Assembly: GCF_016461785.1 (NCBI RefSeq)
Contig: NZ_JAEMUH010000014.1
Location: 62,001-126,000 of the forward strand
Reading direction: 5' to 3'
DNA from: Marinomonas ostreistagni
GTDB taxonomy: Bacteria; Pseudomonadota; Gammaproteobacteria; Pseudomonadales; Marinomonadaceae
Length of the DNA: 64,000 nt
Part shown: piece after piece, positions 1-8,865 of the stretch
Layout of the letters: each line of letters begins with the position of its first letter
Position numbering within the stretch: position 1 is the stretch's first letter
Position numbers and translations under genes: made by a program
Notes under the pieces: model-generated
Databases searched by the model: none
What the model saw: only the letters and a program-made list of their open reading frames with translations
Told to the model about the DNA's origin: nothing

Positions 1-918
1 AAGCAACGAAATCGCCCCAACAACCCCCCAGGCGACTTGTTCTTCAGCTGTCGTTACCATCATAGAACCACCAAGAAGCCCCCACAGCATAAGCGGTATA
101 CCGATGACTAGGCCTGCAGCTGAAAAGCGTACCTTGGTGTGATATTCATCTAGCTCTCGTTGAGCTCGCTCATCCTGCTCTTTTAGAGGGTCTTTGATCT
201 GCTCTGCTTCATAGCCAGCATTTTCTATCGCTTTTATTAATTCATTTGCAGGAGCTTGGCCTTGAACCTGGGCTGTTCGGCTTGCAAAGTTTACTTCTGC
301 TTCCGTTACATCAGGCAGTGCTTTAAGGGCTTTTTGAATGGTATCGACACAGCCAGCACATGTAATTCCCCTTAAACTTAGCTGTACGGCAGGATCAGAA
401 ACCTTTTTCTGTTCAGGTTCTTTTGAGTGAACTCGCTCAGTTGAATTGATATTATCTTCAATTGATGTGCTTTTTTCACCAATTGAATAAATACCATCAA
501 ACTGATATCCCACATCCTGAACGATTGATTCAATATCGGATGCGTCTAAGCGTGATCGAACGGTGAGCTTTGATTCATTTGGCATACCTTCTACTTCTGC
601 CATTGGGTCCATATCAATGATTTTCTTCCTGACCTTACTCACACAACCTTGGCAAGACATGCCTACAACTTTGTAGTGTACGGCTGAATTAGCAGGTTCA
701 TACTTTCCTTTAAACTGAAAACCTGCTTTGGCAACAGCCTGGCTGAACTGCTCTTTCGTCATGTCGCTCATTAAGACAATTCGGTCTTCTTTAGGAAAAC
801 CTTCAATGTCAGAAGCTGATGAAATGGATTGAATTTCATTGCGGAGCTTTTTGACGCAACCTTGGCAATTAAGCCCCTCTACACGATAAGAATTTTCTCG
901 ATGAGCTCGTTCAGTCAT
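1..918 (-). CDS. Heavy-metal (copper-type) P1B ATPase, N-terminal part, cut by window edge
   Basis: Reading the minus strand from ATG at 918 gives 306 codons open to the window edge. The protein begins with three heavy-metal-associated domains, each with a CxxC metal site: CQGC at about residues 18-21, CQGC at 89-92 and CAGC at 187-190. A linker and a first hydrophobic membrane segment (about residues 270-290) follow. The ion-pathway CPx motif, the DKTGT phosphorylation site and the ATP-binding domain lie outside the window, so the ion cannot be read directly. By family it pumps soft metal ions, most often Cu(I), out of the cytoplasm. The start overlaps the stop of the MerR regulator by 8 bases (911-918), with GGAGG just upstream, so the two genes are an operon and probably translationally coupled. 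Three HMA domains is more than the usual one or two. Confidence 0.88.
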   Translation of the reverse strand, partial: MTERAHRENSYRVEGLNCQGCVKKLRNEIQSISSASDIEGFPKEDRIVLMSDMTKEQFSQAVAKAGFQFKGKYEPANSAVHYKVVGMSCQGCVSKVRKKIIDMDPMAEVEGMPNESKLTVRSRLDASDIESIVQDVGYQFDGIYSIGEKSTSIEDNINSTERVHSKEPEQKKVSDPAVQLSLRGITCAGCVDTIQKALKALPDVTEAEVNFASRTAQVQGQAPANELIKAIENAGYEAEQIKDPLKEQDERAQRELDEYHTKVRFSAAGLVIGIPLMLWGLLGGSMMVTTAEEQVAWGVVGAISLL

Positions 919-1351
919 TTTTACCTCCATTTCCACAGCAGTCATCTGGCTTATTCCATTCCTCAATCAAGCAGCAAATGGAATGCCCATTAGGAACGCC
1001 ATCCTGCATTTCATCCCAGGCAGATAAAGCAGCTTCCATTCTATGTAAATGCGATTGTAGCTGAGCAATTTGTTGCTTCACTTCTGGGACTTTTTGCTTT
1101 AAAAGATCTCTAACTAATGGGCACGGCGAGTCTCCCGAATCCGATTGCTCAAAGATTACCTGCACTTGCTTAAGGCTGAAACCTAACTCTCTAGCTTGCT
1201 GTATGAACCTTACTTTGCGTAGCGCTTCATTATCGTATTGATGATATCCATTTTCTGGGTTTCGATTCGCTTTTATTAAACCTTCTCGAGTGTAATGCCG
1301 AATGGTTTCGGGCGTTACATTGGCTGTATTAGCAAGTTCGCTTACTTTCAT
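911..1351 (-). CDS. MerR-family metal-responsive transcriptional regulator
   Basis: 146 residues with an N-terminal MerR winged-helix domain (TPETIRHYTREGLI, ENGYHQYD) and the long dimerisation helix. It should bind the spaced promoter upstream and activate itself and the downstream metal ATPase when metal binds. Cysteines are at 77, 126, 127, 138 and 139. Known Cu(I)/Ag/Au sensors such as CueR have Ser at the position equivalent to 77, whereas Zn/Cd/Pb/Hg sensors have Cys there; the GHSIC segment also resembles the ZntR metal loop. The C-terminal CC pair on the other hand recalls CueR. I therefore leave the metal open (ZntR/CadR/PbrR-like or CueR-like). The start has a good GGAGG site. It is first gene of the operon with the ATPase. 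Confidence 0.88.
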   Translation of the reverse strand: MKVSELANTANVTPETIRHYTREGLIKANRNPENGYHQYDNEALRKVRFIQQARELGFSLKQVQVIFEQSDSGDSPCPLVRDLLKQKVPEVKQQIAQLQSHLHRMEAALSAWDEMQDGVPNGHSICCLIEEWNKPDDCCGNGGKND

Positions 1352-1381
1352 TGCAACCTCCGTAAATCAATTATGAGGACA

Positions 1382-1412
1382 GTTTAAAACCTTTGGGTAA
1401 CACAAGGGTCAA
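1382..1412 (-). promoter_or_regulatory. MerR-type promoter/operator with 19-bp spacer
   Basis: On the minus strand TTGACC (1407-1412) and TTAAAC (1382-1387) are separated by 19 bases, the over-long spacer typical of promoters activated by MerR proteins. The spacer carries an imperfect dyad, ACCCTTG and CAAAGGT (half-sites match at 6 of 7 positions). It lies about 30 bases upstream of the regulator gene, so the regulator probably controls itself and the ATPase from here. Confidence 0.65.
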
Positions 1413-1503
1413 GCAAATTTGAAAATAGGCATGTTTATTACAAGACAGTTGCTAGTTTGCAAAGTAGAGTAGAACAAAAATCTACTGCATCAATGAGTGA
1501 TCT

Positions 1504-2394
1504 ATGTTCTCAGCACTGTCCATGGCCTTAACCCCTATTCTGCTTTTAGGGGGATTAGGCATTTTTCTAACAAGACGAACAGAATATTTGGATAGCCCAC
1601 AATTAGGTTCTCTTGTCTCAAACGTTGGATTACCTGCTCTACTACTGTCTTCTGTATTAAAAATGGACATGGATTTGGGGGGAATGCTTTCCATTGTGGC
1701 AGCCACCCTTCTGTGTCTAATGGCTATGCTAGTGGTTTCACTGATTTTTCTAAAAATCATGAAGCTGCCTTCACGCTATTACTTGCCGCCATTGGTAAAT
1801 CCCAATACAGGTAATCTTGGTATTCCTGTTGCTTTTGCGTTATTTGGTGAAGAAGGCCTTACCGTTGCAGTGGTCGTAAGCTCTGTCGTGCAAGTGAGTC
1901 ACTTTACATTGGGCGTGGGTTTTATGTCCGGCAGTTACCGGCCAAAAGAGCTTTTAAAAAATGGTCCAGTGGTCGCATTAATTCTAGGGGTGTTAGCCTT
2001 ACTCTTTAATGTCTCACTACCTGCTCCGATATTAAAAACACTGGAAATGTTCAGTGCGATCACATTACCTATTATGTTAATGCTATTGGGTAAGTCTTTA
2101 GCGAATTTGTCCTTCAAACAAAGCAACACGCTTTACCGCGCCATCATTTTTGCTCTTTTTAGACCGTTTGTAGGGGCAGGGATTGCAGCGTTAGTTGTCC
2201 CTTGGTTTGCGTTCTCTGAGGTTGAGCAAGCTGCAATCATTGCTTTACAAGGTATGTCAGTTGCAGTCATCAGTTATATGTTAGCAACGAAATTTGATGG
2301 CCCTAAAGACGAGATAGCATTGATGATTTTACTATCATTGCCTGTTTCATTGGCCGTCGCAGCACTGGTTTGGTGGATGAAAATTGCTAATTAA
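1504..2394 (+). CDS. AEC-family (auxin efflux carrier) transporter
   Basis: 296 residues, almost wholly hydrophobic, with about ten predicted membrane segments in two halves. The segment NPNTGNLGIPVAFALFGEEG around residue 100 is the conserved membrane-break region of AEC permeases, and a second half with VISYMLATKF follows. Members export or import small organic anions such as malate; the substrate cannot be read from sequence. The gene diverges from the MerR operon with about 150 bases between them and faces the DUF411 gene tail to tail. Nothing specific links it to metal handling. Confidence 0.82.
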   Translation: MFSALSMALTPILLLGGLGIFLTRRTEYLDSPQLGSLVSNVGLPALLLSSVLKMDMDLGGMLSIVAATLLCLMAMLVVSLIFLKIMKLPSRYYLPPLVNPNTGNLGIPVAFALFGEEGLTVAVVVSSVVQVSHFTLGVGFMSGSYRPKELLKNGPVVALILGVLALLFNVSLPAPILKTLEMFSAITLPIMLMLLGKSLANLSFKQSNTLYRAIIFALFRPFVGAGIAALVVPWFAFSEVEQAAIIALQGMSVAVISYMLATKFDGPKDEIALMILLSLPVSLAVAALVWWMKIAN

Positions 2395-2425
2395 TAAAGA
2401 CAGATAACTTTATTCTTCGTTTTTA

Positions 2426-2899
2426 TCACTCCACCACTTCGACGTAGGGTGATACGGAACCATCCATGTTCAACTGGAGAATTGAGAACGGCATACTTTG
2501 CATATTTATTCCAATGCTTGTTGCTGATGGTAATGGTGCAACCAAACCTTTTGCGTTGGCTGGTGGATTTGCTAAAAATTCTTTTACGATAGCGGCAGGA
2601 ATATTTCCTTCAAACAAGTAACCACTCTGAGATAAAGAAGTCTGACACGAACGAGCGTCTAGAGGGACTCCATAACTGTCTTTGATTTTTTCTAATGCGT
2701 TTGAAGAATGAATAACTGCGCTCATACCCTGCTCGGTTAATCCATCAACCCAATCGCCACAGCAACCACATGAACGGCTAATGTGGACATCGAGTGTATT
2801 ATCTTTGGGCAAAATACTAGTTTCACTTGCACTGTATAGCCAAGGGCTTGGAAACAATAAGAACAGTAAAGAAAGTGTACGGATTACATTCATAGTCAT
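2426..2899 (-). CDS. DUF411 family periplasmic metal-associated protein
   Basis: 157 residues with an N-terminal signal peptide (hydrophobic stretch about residues 8-23) and then VHISRSCGCCGDWVDGL, the hallmark CxCC motif of DUF411 (Cys44, Cys46, Cys47). Conserved DARSCQTS and the GNIPAAIVKEFLANPP segment follow, as in CopG-like proteins found in copper-resistance clusters. The likely role is periplasmic copper binding or redox handling; this is family knowledge plus the nearby metal ATPase. A second in-frame ATG lies six bases downstream of the start used here. Confidence 0.82.
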   Translation of the reverse strand: MTMNVIRTLSLLFLLFPSPWLYSASETSILPKDNTLDVHISRSCGCCGDWVDGLTEQGMSAVIHSSNALEKIKDSYGVPLDARSCQTSLSQSGYLFEGNIPAAIVKEFLANPPANAKGLVAPLPSATSIGINMQSMPFSILQLNMDGSVSPYVEVVE

Positions 2900-3019
2900 G
2901 CTTAAAGAGTTGTATTATCTTTAAGATATTAGCAAGAATGTAGAGGGTGCATCTGCGTTAGTTTATTGAAATAACGTTTTTTCCGTAATAACCGAAACTT
3001 ACAACAAACTGTGCACTGC

Positions 3020-3054
3020 ATATAAGAAAGGGAGCAAAGCTCCCTTTCTTATAT
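3020..3054 (-). terminator. Perfect 16-bp hairpin terminator downstream of pyrC
   Basis: A perfect 16-base stem (ATATAAGAAAGGGAGC) with an AAA loop lies just past the pyrC stop. The A/T-rich base of the stem gives a U-rich end in either direction, although no long U tract follows. Confidence 0.75.
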
Positions 3055-3062
3055 CGAATAGG

Positions 3063-4097
3063 TTATTTCTTAAGCGTCCAATTCACTTGGCGTCCAGCAT
3101 AAAAAGGCACAATAGGTTCACCGGTTGGTAAATCAATTGATTCAGGTACTACCCACTCTTCACGTACTAGCGTAATGGTATCCGTGTTGCGCGGCAATCC
3201 GTAAAAATCAGCACCATGTAGGCTAGCAAAACCTTCTAACTTATCCAATGCATCTAACTCATCAAATACTTGCGTGTAAAGCTCAATAGCTGACCAAGCA
3301 CTGTAGCAACCTGCACAACCACAGCCAGATTCTTTGCGATGCTGAGCATGTGGAGCAGAATCCGTGCCTAAGAAAAACTTAGACGAACCTGTTTTGACCG
3401 CTGCACGAAGCGCCTCTTGGTGAGTCGAGCGTTTTAGAACAGGTAAACAGTAGTTATGCGGGCGAATACCGCCATCTAGCATATCATTACGATTCAACAT
3501 CAAATGCTGTGGTGTAATAGTCGCTGCTACACCATCACGTGCAGACATAACGAAATCAGCCGCATCCTTAGTGGTAATGTGTTCAAATACCACTTTTAAG
3601 TGAGGTATTTTCTCAACAATTTTCACTAGGTGCTGATCAATAAACTCTTTTTCACGGTCAAAGATATCAATGTGCTTTTGAGTGACTTCACCGTGGACTA
3701 ATAAAAGCATGCCTTCATCGGCTAATGCTTCAAACACAGGGTAAAGGCTATCTAAGGAGCTTACACCAGCGTCAGAATTCGTTGTTGCACCAGCTGGGTA
3801 CATTTTAGCCGCAGCAACACCCGCTGCTTTTGCAGCGCGAATGTCTTCTGTTGACGTTTTATCAGTAAGATAAATGGTCATCAAAGGAGCGAAAGAGTTC
3901 CCCGCTGGAATCGCCGCTTCAATGCGCTTACGGTACTCTACTGCTAATTGTGCATTGGTCACAGGCGGAACAAGATTGGGCATAACAATCGCTCGTGCAA
4001 AGCAGCGAGCAGTCGCCGGTACAGTTTCCTTAAGCATGTCGCCATCACGGAAGTGTAAGTGCCAATCGTCTGGACGAATAATCGTAATTTGATCCAT
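3063..4097 (-). CDS. pyrC: Dihydroorotase
   Basis: 344 residues, close to the 348 of E. coli PyrC. It catalyses the reversible cyclisation of N-carbamoyl-L-aspartate to dihydroorotate in pyrimidine synthesis. The metal ligands are visible: HLH (His13, His15), the lysine that becomes carboxylated in [16 protein letters not shown] (Lys98), histidines in LLVHGE and VFEHIT, and the catalytic aspartate in LGTDSAPH. The C-terminal part carries CGCAGCYSA, usual in this type. The gene is followed by a strong hairpin at 3020-3054 and is preceded by a gap that also holds a palindromic repeat remnant and the deaD terminator, so it is probably a single-gene transcript. Confidence 0.96.
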   Translation of the reverse strand: MDQITIIRPDDWHLHFRDGDMLKETVPATARCFARAIVMPNLVPPVTNAQLAVEYRKRIEAAIPAGNSFAPLMTIYLTDKTSTEDIRAAKAAGVAAAKMYPAGATTNSDAGVSSLDSLYPVFEALADEGMLLLVHGEVTQKHIDIFDREKEFIDQHLVKIVEKIPHLKVVFEHITTKDAADFVMSARDGVAATITPQHLMLNRNDMLDGGIRPHNYCLPVLKRSTHQEALRAAVKTGSSKFFLGTDSAPHAQHRKESGCGCAGCYSAWSAIELYTQVFDELDALDKLEGFASLHGADFYGLPRNTDTITLVREEWVVPESIDLPTGEPIVPFYAGRQVNWTLKK

Positions 4098-4143
4098 CTT
4101 TAATCCTGCTTTTTAAAAAATATTATTTCAGTTAAACCTTTTT

Positions 4144-4229
4144 CCCCGATGGAATCGGGTCGTATGAGAAGAGGTTCCCCCCGCTAAGAAACCAAGGTCC
4201 TACATTCCAATACAAACCAGGTCGTAGGC
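4144..4229. repeat. Degenerate intergenic palindromic repeat (REP array copy A)
   Basis: CCCGAT-GGA-ATCGGG (4145-4159) followed by TCGTATGAG matches the second hairpin type found at 24028-24050 and 26202-26224. At about 4183-4205 a decayed first-type unit (GAAACCAAGGTCCTACAT) aligns with the CCGAGGTCCTAC end seen in the better preserved copies. It sits between deaD and pyrC. Confidence 0.6.
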
Positions 4230-4243
4230 AAATTTTTTTCAAT

Positions 4244-4270
4244 AAAAAGCCGAGCATTGCTCGGCTTTTT
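4244..4270 (-). terminator. Terminator of deaD
   Basis: AAAAAGCCGAGC-ATT-GCTCGGCTTTTT forms a 12-base stem with a triloop directly after the deaD stop on the minus strand, with a run of U at its end; it would work in both directions. Confidence 0.85.
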
Positions 4271-4277
4271 TAAGAAC

Positions 4278-6131
4278 TTAGTCTTTATTACGAGGACGTG
4301 GTTTACGGTCGCCACGGTCTCCGCGATCACCACGCTCTTTATTAAAATTACGTGGACGTCGGTCACCACGATCGCCTCGGTCGTTACCTTGACGACGGCG
4401 GTTACCGCCTGCTGGACGCTCACGCTCGAAGATTTTGTCATCGGCATTTTCAAGCATTGTTAGATCACAGCGTTGGCCACATATACGCGTCTTCGCTAGT
4501 TTGCCAACCGCTTGCTTACTCATATCAGCAGGTAGATCCACCGTAGCGAAATCCTCGAAGATTTCAATATGACCGATCATACGGCTGTCTAGATCAGCTT
4601 CGTTTGCGATTGCTCCAACGATGTTGCCCGGCTTAACACCGTCACGGTAACCCACTTTAACAAGGTAACGCTTCATCTCTATAGATGGGTTATCTTTCAG
4701 TGGCAGTGCTTCTTTAGTGATGTTACGAGGCTTACGTGGACCACGATCACGGTCACCACGTTCGCCACGATCTGGACGTTCACTGCGCTCACGAGGCTTG
4801 ATCTCGATCTCTTTCAACAATAGAGGTGTTTTACCTTGAGCCATGTAAGCTAACGCAGCAGCTACTTTAGTAGGGTCTACTTCGTTTTCTTTCTGGTAGC
4901 CTTCCATCAATTCGATGAAGAAATCTAAGTCTTGGTTATCGATTGTGTCAGTGATACGTTGCTTGAAGCGAGTAACTCGTTGCTCATTGATGTCTGCCGC
5001 AGTTGGAAGCTGCATACGCTCAATAGTTTGACGAGTTGCACGTTCGATTTGTTGCAACATGCGGCGCTCACGGTGACCAACGAATAGGATCGCAGTACCA
5101 GAACGACCTGCACGACCAGTACGACCGATACGGTGTACATAAGACTCAGTGTCGTATGGAATGTCGTAGTTAACAACGTGGCTAACTCGATCAACGTCAA
5201 GACCACGAGCCACAACGTCTGTTGCAACAAGAATGTCAATCTGACCTTTCTTGATACGCTCAACAGTACGCTCACGTAGGTTTTGACTGATATCACCGTT
5301 TAAGGCTTCACAAGCATGACCACGTGCCGTCAATTTCTCAGCAAGCTCAACAGTTGCCGCCTTCGTACGTACGAAGATGATCATACCGTCGTGTTCGTTC
5401 ATTTCTAGAATACGTGTCAACGCATCAAGCTTATGAAGACCACTTACTTGCCAGTATTTTTGAGTGATAGTCGTTGCAGTAGACGTCTTAGTTTGGATCT
5501 TAACTTCTTTCGGGTTGTTAAGATGTTGTTGAGCCACTTTACGAATGACACCTGGCATCGTTGCAGAGAACAATGCGATTTGGCGTGATTTAGGTGTGTG
5601 CTCCAGAATCCACTCAACGTCGTCAATGAAACCCATACGTAACATTTCATCTGCTTCGTCTAGAACAAGCGATTGAAGGCCGTCTAATTGAAGCGTCTTA
5701 CGACGAATGTGGTCCATGATACGACCCGGTGTGCCTACAACTACTTGTGCGCCACGTTTAAGTTGGCGAAGCTGAGAGTCGTAAGACATACCACCGTAAA
5801 TCGGTAGCACGTGAAAATCTGGAATGTAACGAGCGTAGCTCTGGAATGCTTCAGAAACCTGAATAGCCAACTCACGTGTTGGCGCCAACACCAATAATTG
5901 TGGTGCTTTATTTGCTACATCAATGCGAGATAGCAATGGCAGAGCGAATGCCGCCGTCTTACCCGTACCTGTCTGCGCTTGACCTAGAAGGTCATGCCCT
6001 TCTAACAAAAATGGAATACTTTGCGCCTGAATGGCAGAGGGTTGTTCGTAACCTAGTTCACTAACCGCTTTAAGAATTGGGGCGGCCAAACCCAGAGAAT
6101 CAAAAGTAGGCTGAATATCAGCGTCAGACAT
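4278..6131 (-). CDS. deaD: DEAD-box ATP-dependent RNA helicase DeaD/CsdA
   Basis: 617 residues from the ATG at 6131; an upstream in-frame start at 6191 would add 20 residues unlike the family, and E. coli DeaD is 629. All helicase motifs are present in order: AQTGTGKT, PTRELA, TPGR, DEAD in LVLDEADEML, SAT, IIFVRT, ARGLD and HRIGRTGRAGR. A DbpA-type RNA-binding domain follows (VGYRDGVKPGNIVGAI about residues 490-560), and the tail is a basic, Asp/Arg/Gly-rich repeat region (GDRGDRRPR, GDRGDRGDRKPR). It unwinds RNA duplexes in ribosome assembly and cold-shock mRNA decay. A hairpin terminator follows at 4244-4270. Confidence 0.95.
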   Translation of the reverse strand: MSDADIQPTFDSLGLAAPILKAVSELGYEQPSAIQAQSIPFLLEGHDLLGQAQTGTGKTAAFALPLLSRIDVANKAPQLLVLAPTRELAIQVSEAFQSYARYIPDFHVLPIYGGMSYDSQLRQLKRGAQVVVGTPGRIMDHIRRKTLQLDGLQSLVLDEADEMLRMGFIDDVEWILEHTPKSRQIALFSATMPGVIRKVAQQHLNNPKEVKIQTKTSTATTITQKYWQVSGLHKLDALTRILEMNEHDGMIIFVRTKAATVELAEKLTARGHACEALNGDISQNLRERTVERIKKGQIDILVATDVVARGLDVDRVSHVVNYDIPYDTESYVHRIGRTGRAGRSGTAILFVGHRERRMLQQIERATRQTIERMQLPTAADINEQRVTRFKQRITDTIDNQDLDFFIELMEGYQKENEVDPTKVAAALAYMAQGKTPLLLKEIEIKPRERSERPDRGERGDRDRGPRKPRNITKEALPLKDNPSIEMKRYLVKVGYRDGVKPGNIVGAIANEADLDSRMIGHIEIFEDFATVDLPADMSKQAVGKLAKTRICGQRCDLTMLENADDKIFERERPAGGNRRRQGNDRGDRGDRRPRNFNKERGDRGDRGDRKPRPRNKD

Positions 6132-6282
6132 GTAGATGGTAACCTTTAAATAGGATAAGAGACGTGCGAGGATTCGCACCGAAAAAATCAATCGCGAATT
6201 CTACTGCAAAATACACCGAATTGCTAGTTTTATTCTAAACAAGCAAATATGGGCTATATTTTTCTACTTCTTACCAGCGAAT

Positions 6283-7308
6283 TTACGGGTGTGCTTTAGA
6301 GTCTAGCAGAATTGCAAGCCAACGCATCTTTTGGTTCGCTTCAAAAGCAAATTTTAAGATGATCGTTAATGGTATTGAGAGCAACATGCCAACCGGTCCA
6401 AATACCCACCCCCAAATCATCAAAGATAGGAACACTACCAAAGGTGACAACCCTACCCCTTTTCCCATAAAACGCGGCTCAATGAAGTTACCCATAACAA
6501 GATTCACCAATAAAAAGCCAGCGCCTGTCAAGAATGCATCAAAGCTACCCAACTGAACAAATGCTAAAAACATTGCAGGAATCGCGGCTATGATAGAGCC
6601 AATATTTGGAATAAAGTTCAAAAGGAATGCACAAACACCCCATAGTATTGGGAAATCAACGCCTAGAGCCCACACCCATATACCAATAAACAAGCCTGTG
6701 CCTATACTGATAAGCGTCTTGATCATTAAGTAACGATTTACTGTTGCAATAAAGCGATCAACCTTTTCCATCGAAGATGAGGCATCACCTAACGCATAGG
6801 TGAGTTTTTTAGGAATCTCTGCTGCTTCAAGCAAAATGAATACAACAATCATGATCACTAAAAAGACATTCGTCAGAACACTACCAAGGCTCGTTAACGT
6901 ATTAGTAAACAGATTCATTAATGAGGAAGGATCAACGTAGCCTCGAATCTGCTGATAGGAAATATTAATGCCAAAGTTATTTAGCTGACTGAAAACACTT
7001 GCCATCTCAGTGCCAAAACGTTCTCGGTAAGTCGGTAATTGTTGCGAAAAATTATCTAAAGAAGCGGCAACCAAAAGTCCGACTGAACCCAAACAAGCCA
7101 AGATAAGCAGCACAATCAAAATGATAGAAAGCCAAGTTGGTACATTATAACGACGTAAAGTGTTTTGAAGTGGTGAGCAAATGATGGCAATAAACACTGA
7201 AAGCATAAATGGCACGACAATTTGCGACGCTTCTTTGAGGCCTGCAATAATCAAGATAAATGCAGCTATACCGACTAACCACTGTGTCGTACCACTATTT
7301 TGACTCAT
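6283..7308 (-). CDS. AI-2E family transporter (PerM/YdiK-like permease)
   Basis: 341 residues with about seven or eight membrane segments. The pattern of an early paired hydrophobic region, a periplasmic helical stretch (about 90-150), and a C-terminal block with NFIPNIGSIIAAIPA and LVNLVMGNFIEPRFMGKGVGLSPLVVF is characteristic of the family. Members export varied substrates (AI-2 in TqsA, Na+/H+ exchange in others); substrate unknown here. GGAGAAG precedes the ATG. It lies between deaD and sbcB on the same strand, 32 bases after sbcB, so it may be co-transcribed with sbcB. Confidence 0.85.
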   Translation of the reverse strand: MSQNSGTTQWLVGIAAFILIIAGLKEASQIVVPFMLSVFIAIICSPLQNTLRRYNVPTWLSIILIVLLILACLGSVGLLVAASLDNFSQQLPTYRERFGTEMASVFSQLNNFGINISYQQIRGYVDPSSLMNLFTNTLTSLGSVLTNVFLVIMIVVFILLEAAEIPKKLTYALGDASSSMEKVDRFIATVNRYLMIKTLISIGTGLFIGIWVWALGVDFPILWGVCAFLLNFIPNIGSIIAAIPAMFLAFVQLGSFDAFLTGAGFLLVNLVMGNFIEPRFMGKGVGLSPLVVFLSLMIWGWVFGPVGMLLSIPLTIILKFAFEANQKMRWLAILLDSKAHP

Positions 7309-7340
7309 TTGTATTTCTTCTCCATTACATATATCCGTAT

Positions 7341-8789
7341 TTAGTAGGGATAAATTCCCTGAGCGTAATCCACTAAATCTTGCAGCATCATTCGCTTACT
7401 ATCCGATAAAGAGTCATCATTTGCTAGCGCCATAATACGCTTTTCAAATTCTTGCATAGTAATGCTCCCTCCTCCATCTTCTTGCAATAACTTGACACGA
7501 CGGTGCTCTTCCCAGTCTTCACGCTGTTCGCTCGTTAATTGCTCTGGGTAATTTCGGGCAAGATAACGCATAAACATTTCAGGTAATCGTCGATCATCGA
7601 ATGTTAATTCCAATTCCCCTAAAATCTCACTCGGGGTATTTCGTATTTCTTCCATACGAGTCTTATCGTCTCTAGAAAAGAAGCCACCACTGTAAAGCAT
7701 CAAGTCAGGGTCTTTATCAATACTGTCAAATTCCTGCATGAACACTTGAGTCAATTTAGCCGCAAGGCCTGGACTCTGTCGTAGTAAAGAAAGATTGCTT
7801 CGGCAGATATCGCCATTAAGACCTAATCGCTTTACAACAGCTTCGTCTTTCAAAAAAGTGGCTGGCGCTACAGCAGGGCATTTATTTAAGTGGATCACTT
7901 TTAGGGGTAAACGCTCGACTTCACCAAGCTCATCTTTTGAGGAAAAGACTCGACGCTGGATTTCCTCAACACTCAATTCTAATAGCGATTGAGCATTCGC
8001 CATAAGGTCAAATACGATGACACCATTTTTATTGGTCGGATGAGGCGCAATCGGCGCTACGAAGGCTGCGAACTTCTTATCTTGACCAAACATCCCAGAG
8101 ATATGCAAAAAAGGTTTCATACGTACTGGATCAACAAACTGTTGTAAGGAGCCTTTATCCCGCATAGAAAAGTAATAATCGAAAAGTTTTGGCTGCTTTT
8201 CTTTTATTAGTTTCGCCATGGCAATAGTGCCATATACGTCCGATAACGCGTCATGTGCTTGTTCGTGCAAAATGCCGTTAGCTTTTGTAAGGTCTTCAAG
8301 TTTGAACGAAAAGGAACCGTCTTCTTTTTTTGGCCATTCAATACCATCTGGACGCATTGCAAAGGTCATACGAACTAAGTCAATCACATCCCAACGAGAG
8401 CAGGCGTTTTGCCATTCCCTAGCATAAGGATCAATAAAGTTACGGTAAAAGCCATACCGAACTACCTCATCATCAAAGCGAAGGGTGTTATAACCCAAAG
8501 AACAAGTACCGGGAGTAGCAAGCTCTTGTTCTATTTTCGCCATAAATTCTGCTTCACATAGCCCTTCACGTATTGCATGTTGTGGCGTGATACCTGTTAA
8601 AAGGCAGGCTTCGGGGTGCGGCAAGACATCGTCGGCAAGCTTACAGAAAAGATTAATGGGCTCACCAATAGGATTAAAGTCTAAATCTGTACGAATTCCA
8701 GCAAACTGCATTGGTCTGTCTTTTGCGGGATTTACTCCCGTCGTTTCAAAGTCGTACCAAAAAAAAGAGGTAGTCGCACTATTACTCAC
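7341..8789 (-). CDS. sbcB: Exodeoxyribonuclease I
   Basis: 482 residues starting at GTG (8789) with AGGAT upstream; E. coli ExoI has 475. The DEDD exonuclease motifs are clear: FFWYDFETTGVNPAKDRPMQ near the N-terminus (Asp and Glu ligands), LGYNTLRFDDEVVRYGFYRN, and EQAHDALSDVYGTIAMA. SH3-like and C-terminal helical domains follow. It digests single-stranded DNA 3'->5' in mismatch repair and recombination, binding SSB. Confidence 0.95.
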   Translation of the reverse strand: MSNSATTSFFWYDFETTGVNPAKDRPMQFAGIRTDLDFNPIGEPINLFCKLADDVLPHPEACLLTGITPQHAIREGLCEAEFMAKIEQELATPGTCSLGYNTLRFDDEVVRYGFYRNFIDPYAREWQNACSRWDVIDLVRMTFAMRPDGIEWPKKEDGSFSFKLEDLTKANGILHEQAHDALSDVYGTIAMAKLIKEKQPKLFDYYFSMRDKGSLQQFVDPVRMKPFLHISGMFGQDKKFAAFVAPIAPHPTNKNGVIVFDLMANAQSLLELSVEEIQRRVFSSKDELGEVERLPLKVIHLNKCPAVAPATFLKDEAVVKRLGLNGDICRSNLSLLRQSPGLAAKLTQVFMQEFDSIDKDPDLMLYSGGFFSRDDKTRMEEIRNTPSEILGELELTFDDRRLPEMFMRYLARNYPEQLTSEQREDWEEHRRVKLLQEDGGGSITMQEFEKRIMALANDDSLSDSKRMMLQDLVDYAQGIYPY

Positions 8790-8865
8790 AAATAAATCCT
8801 GTTTGGTTTTAAGAAAATGGGTATTATACGCATGTAAACAAGAACTTGGCGATTAAGGAACAGTT

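Noticed and set aside
4184..4463. Small frames around the end of deaD
   Set aside because: They are other-frame readings of the RGD-rich repeat coding region.
6132..6191. N-terminal extension of deaD from an upstream ATG
   Set aside because: The extra residues do not resemble DeaD, and the ATG at 6131 matches the family start.
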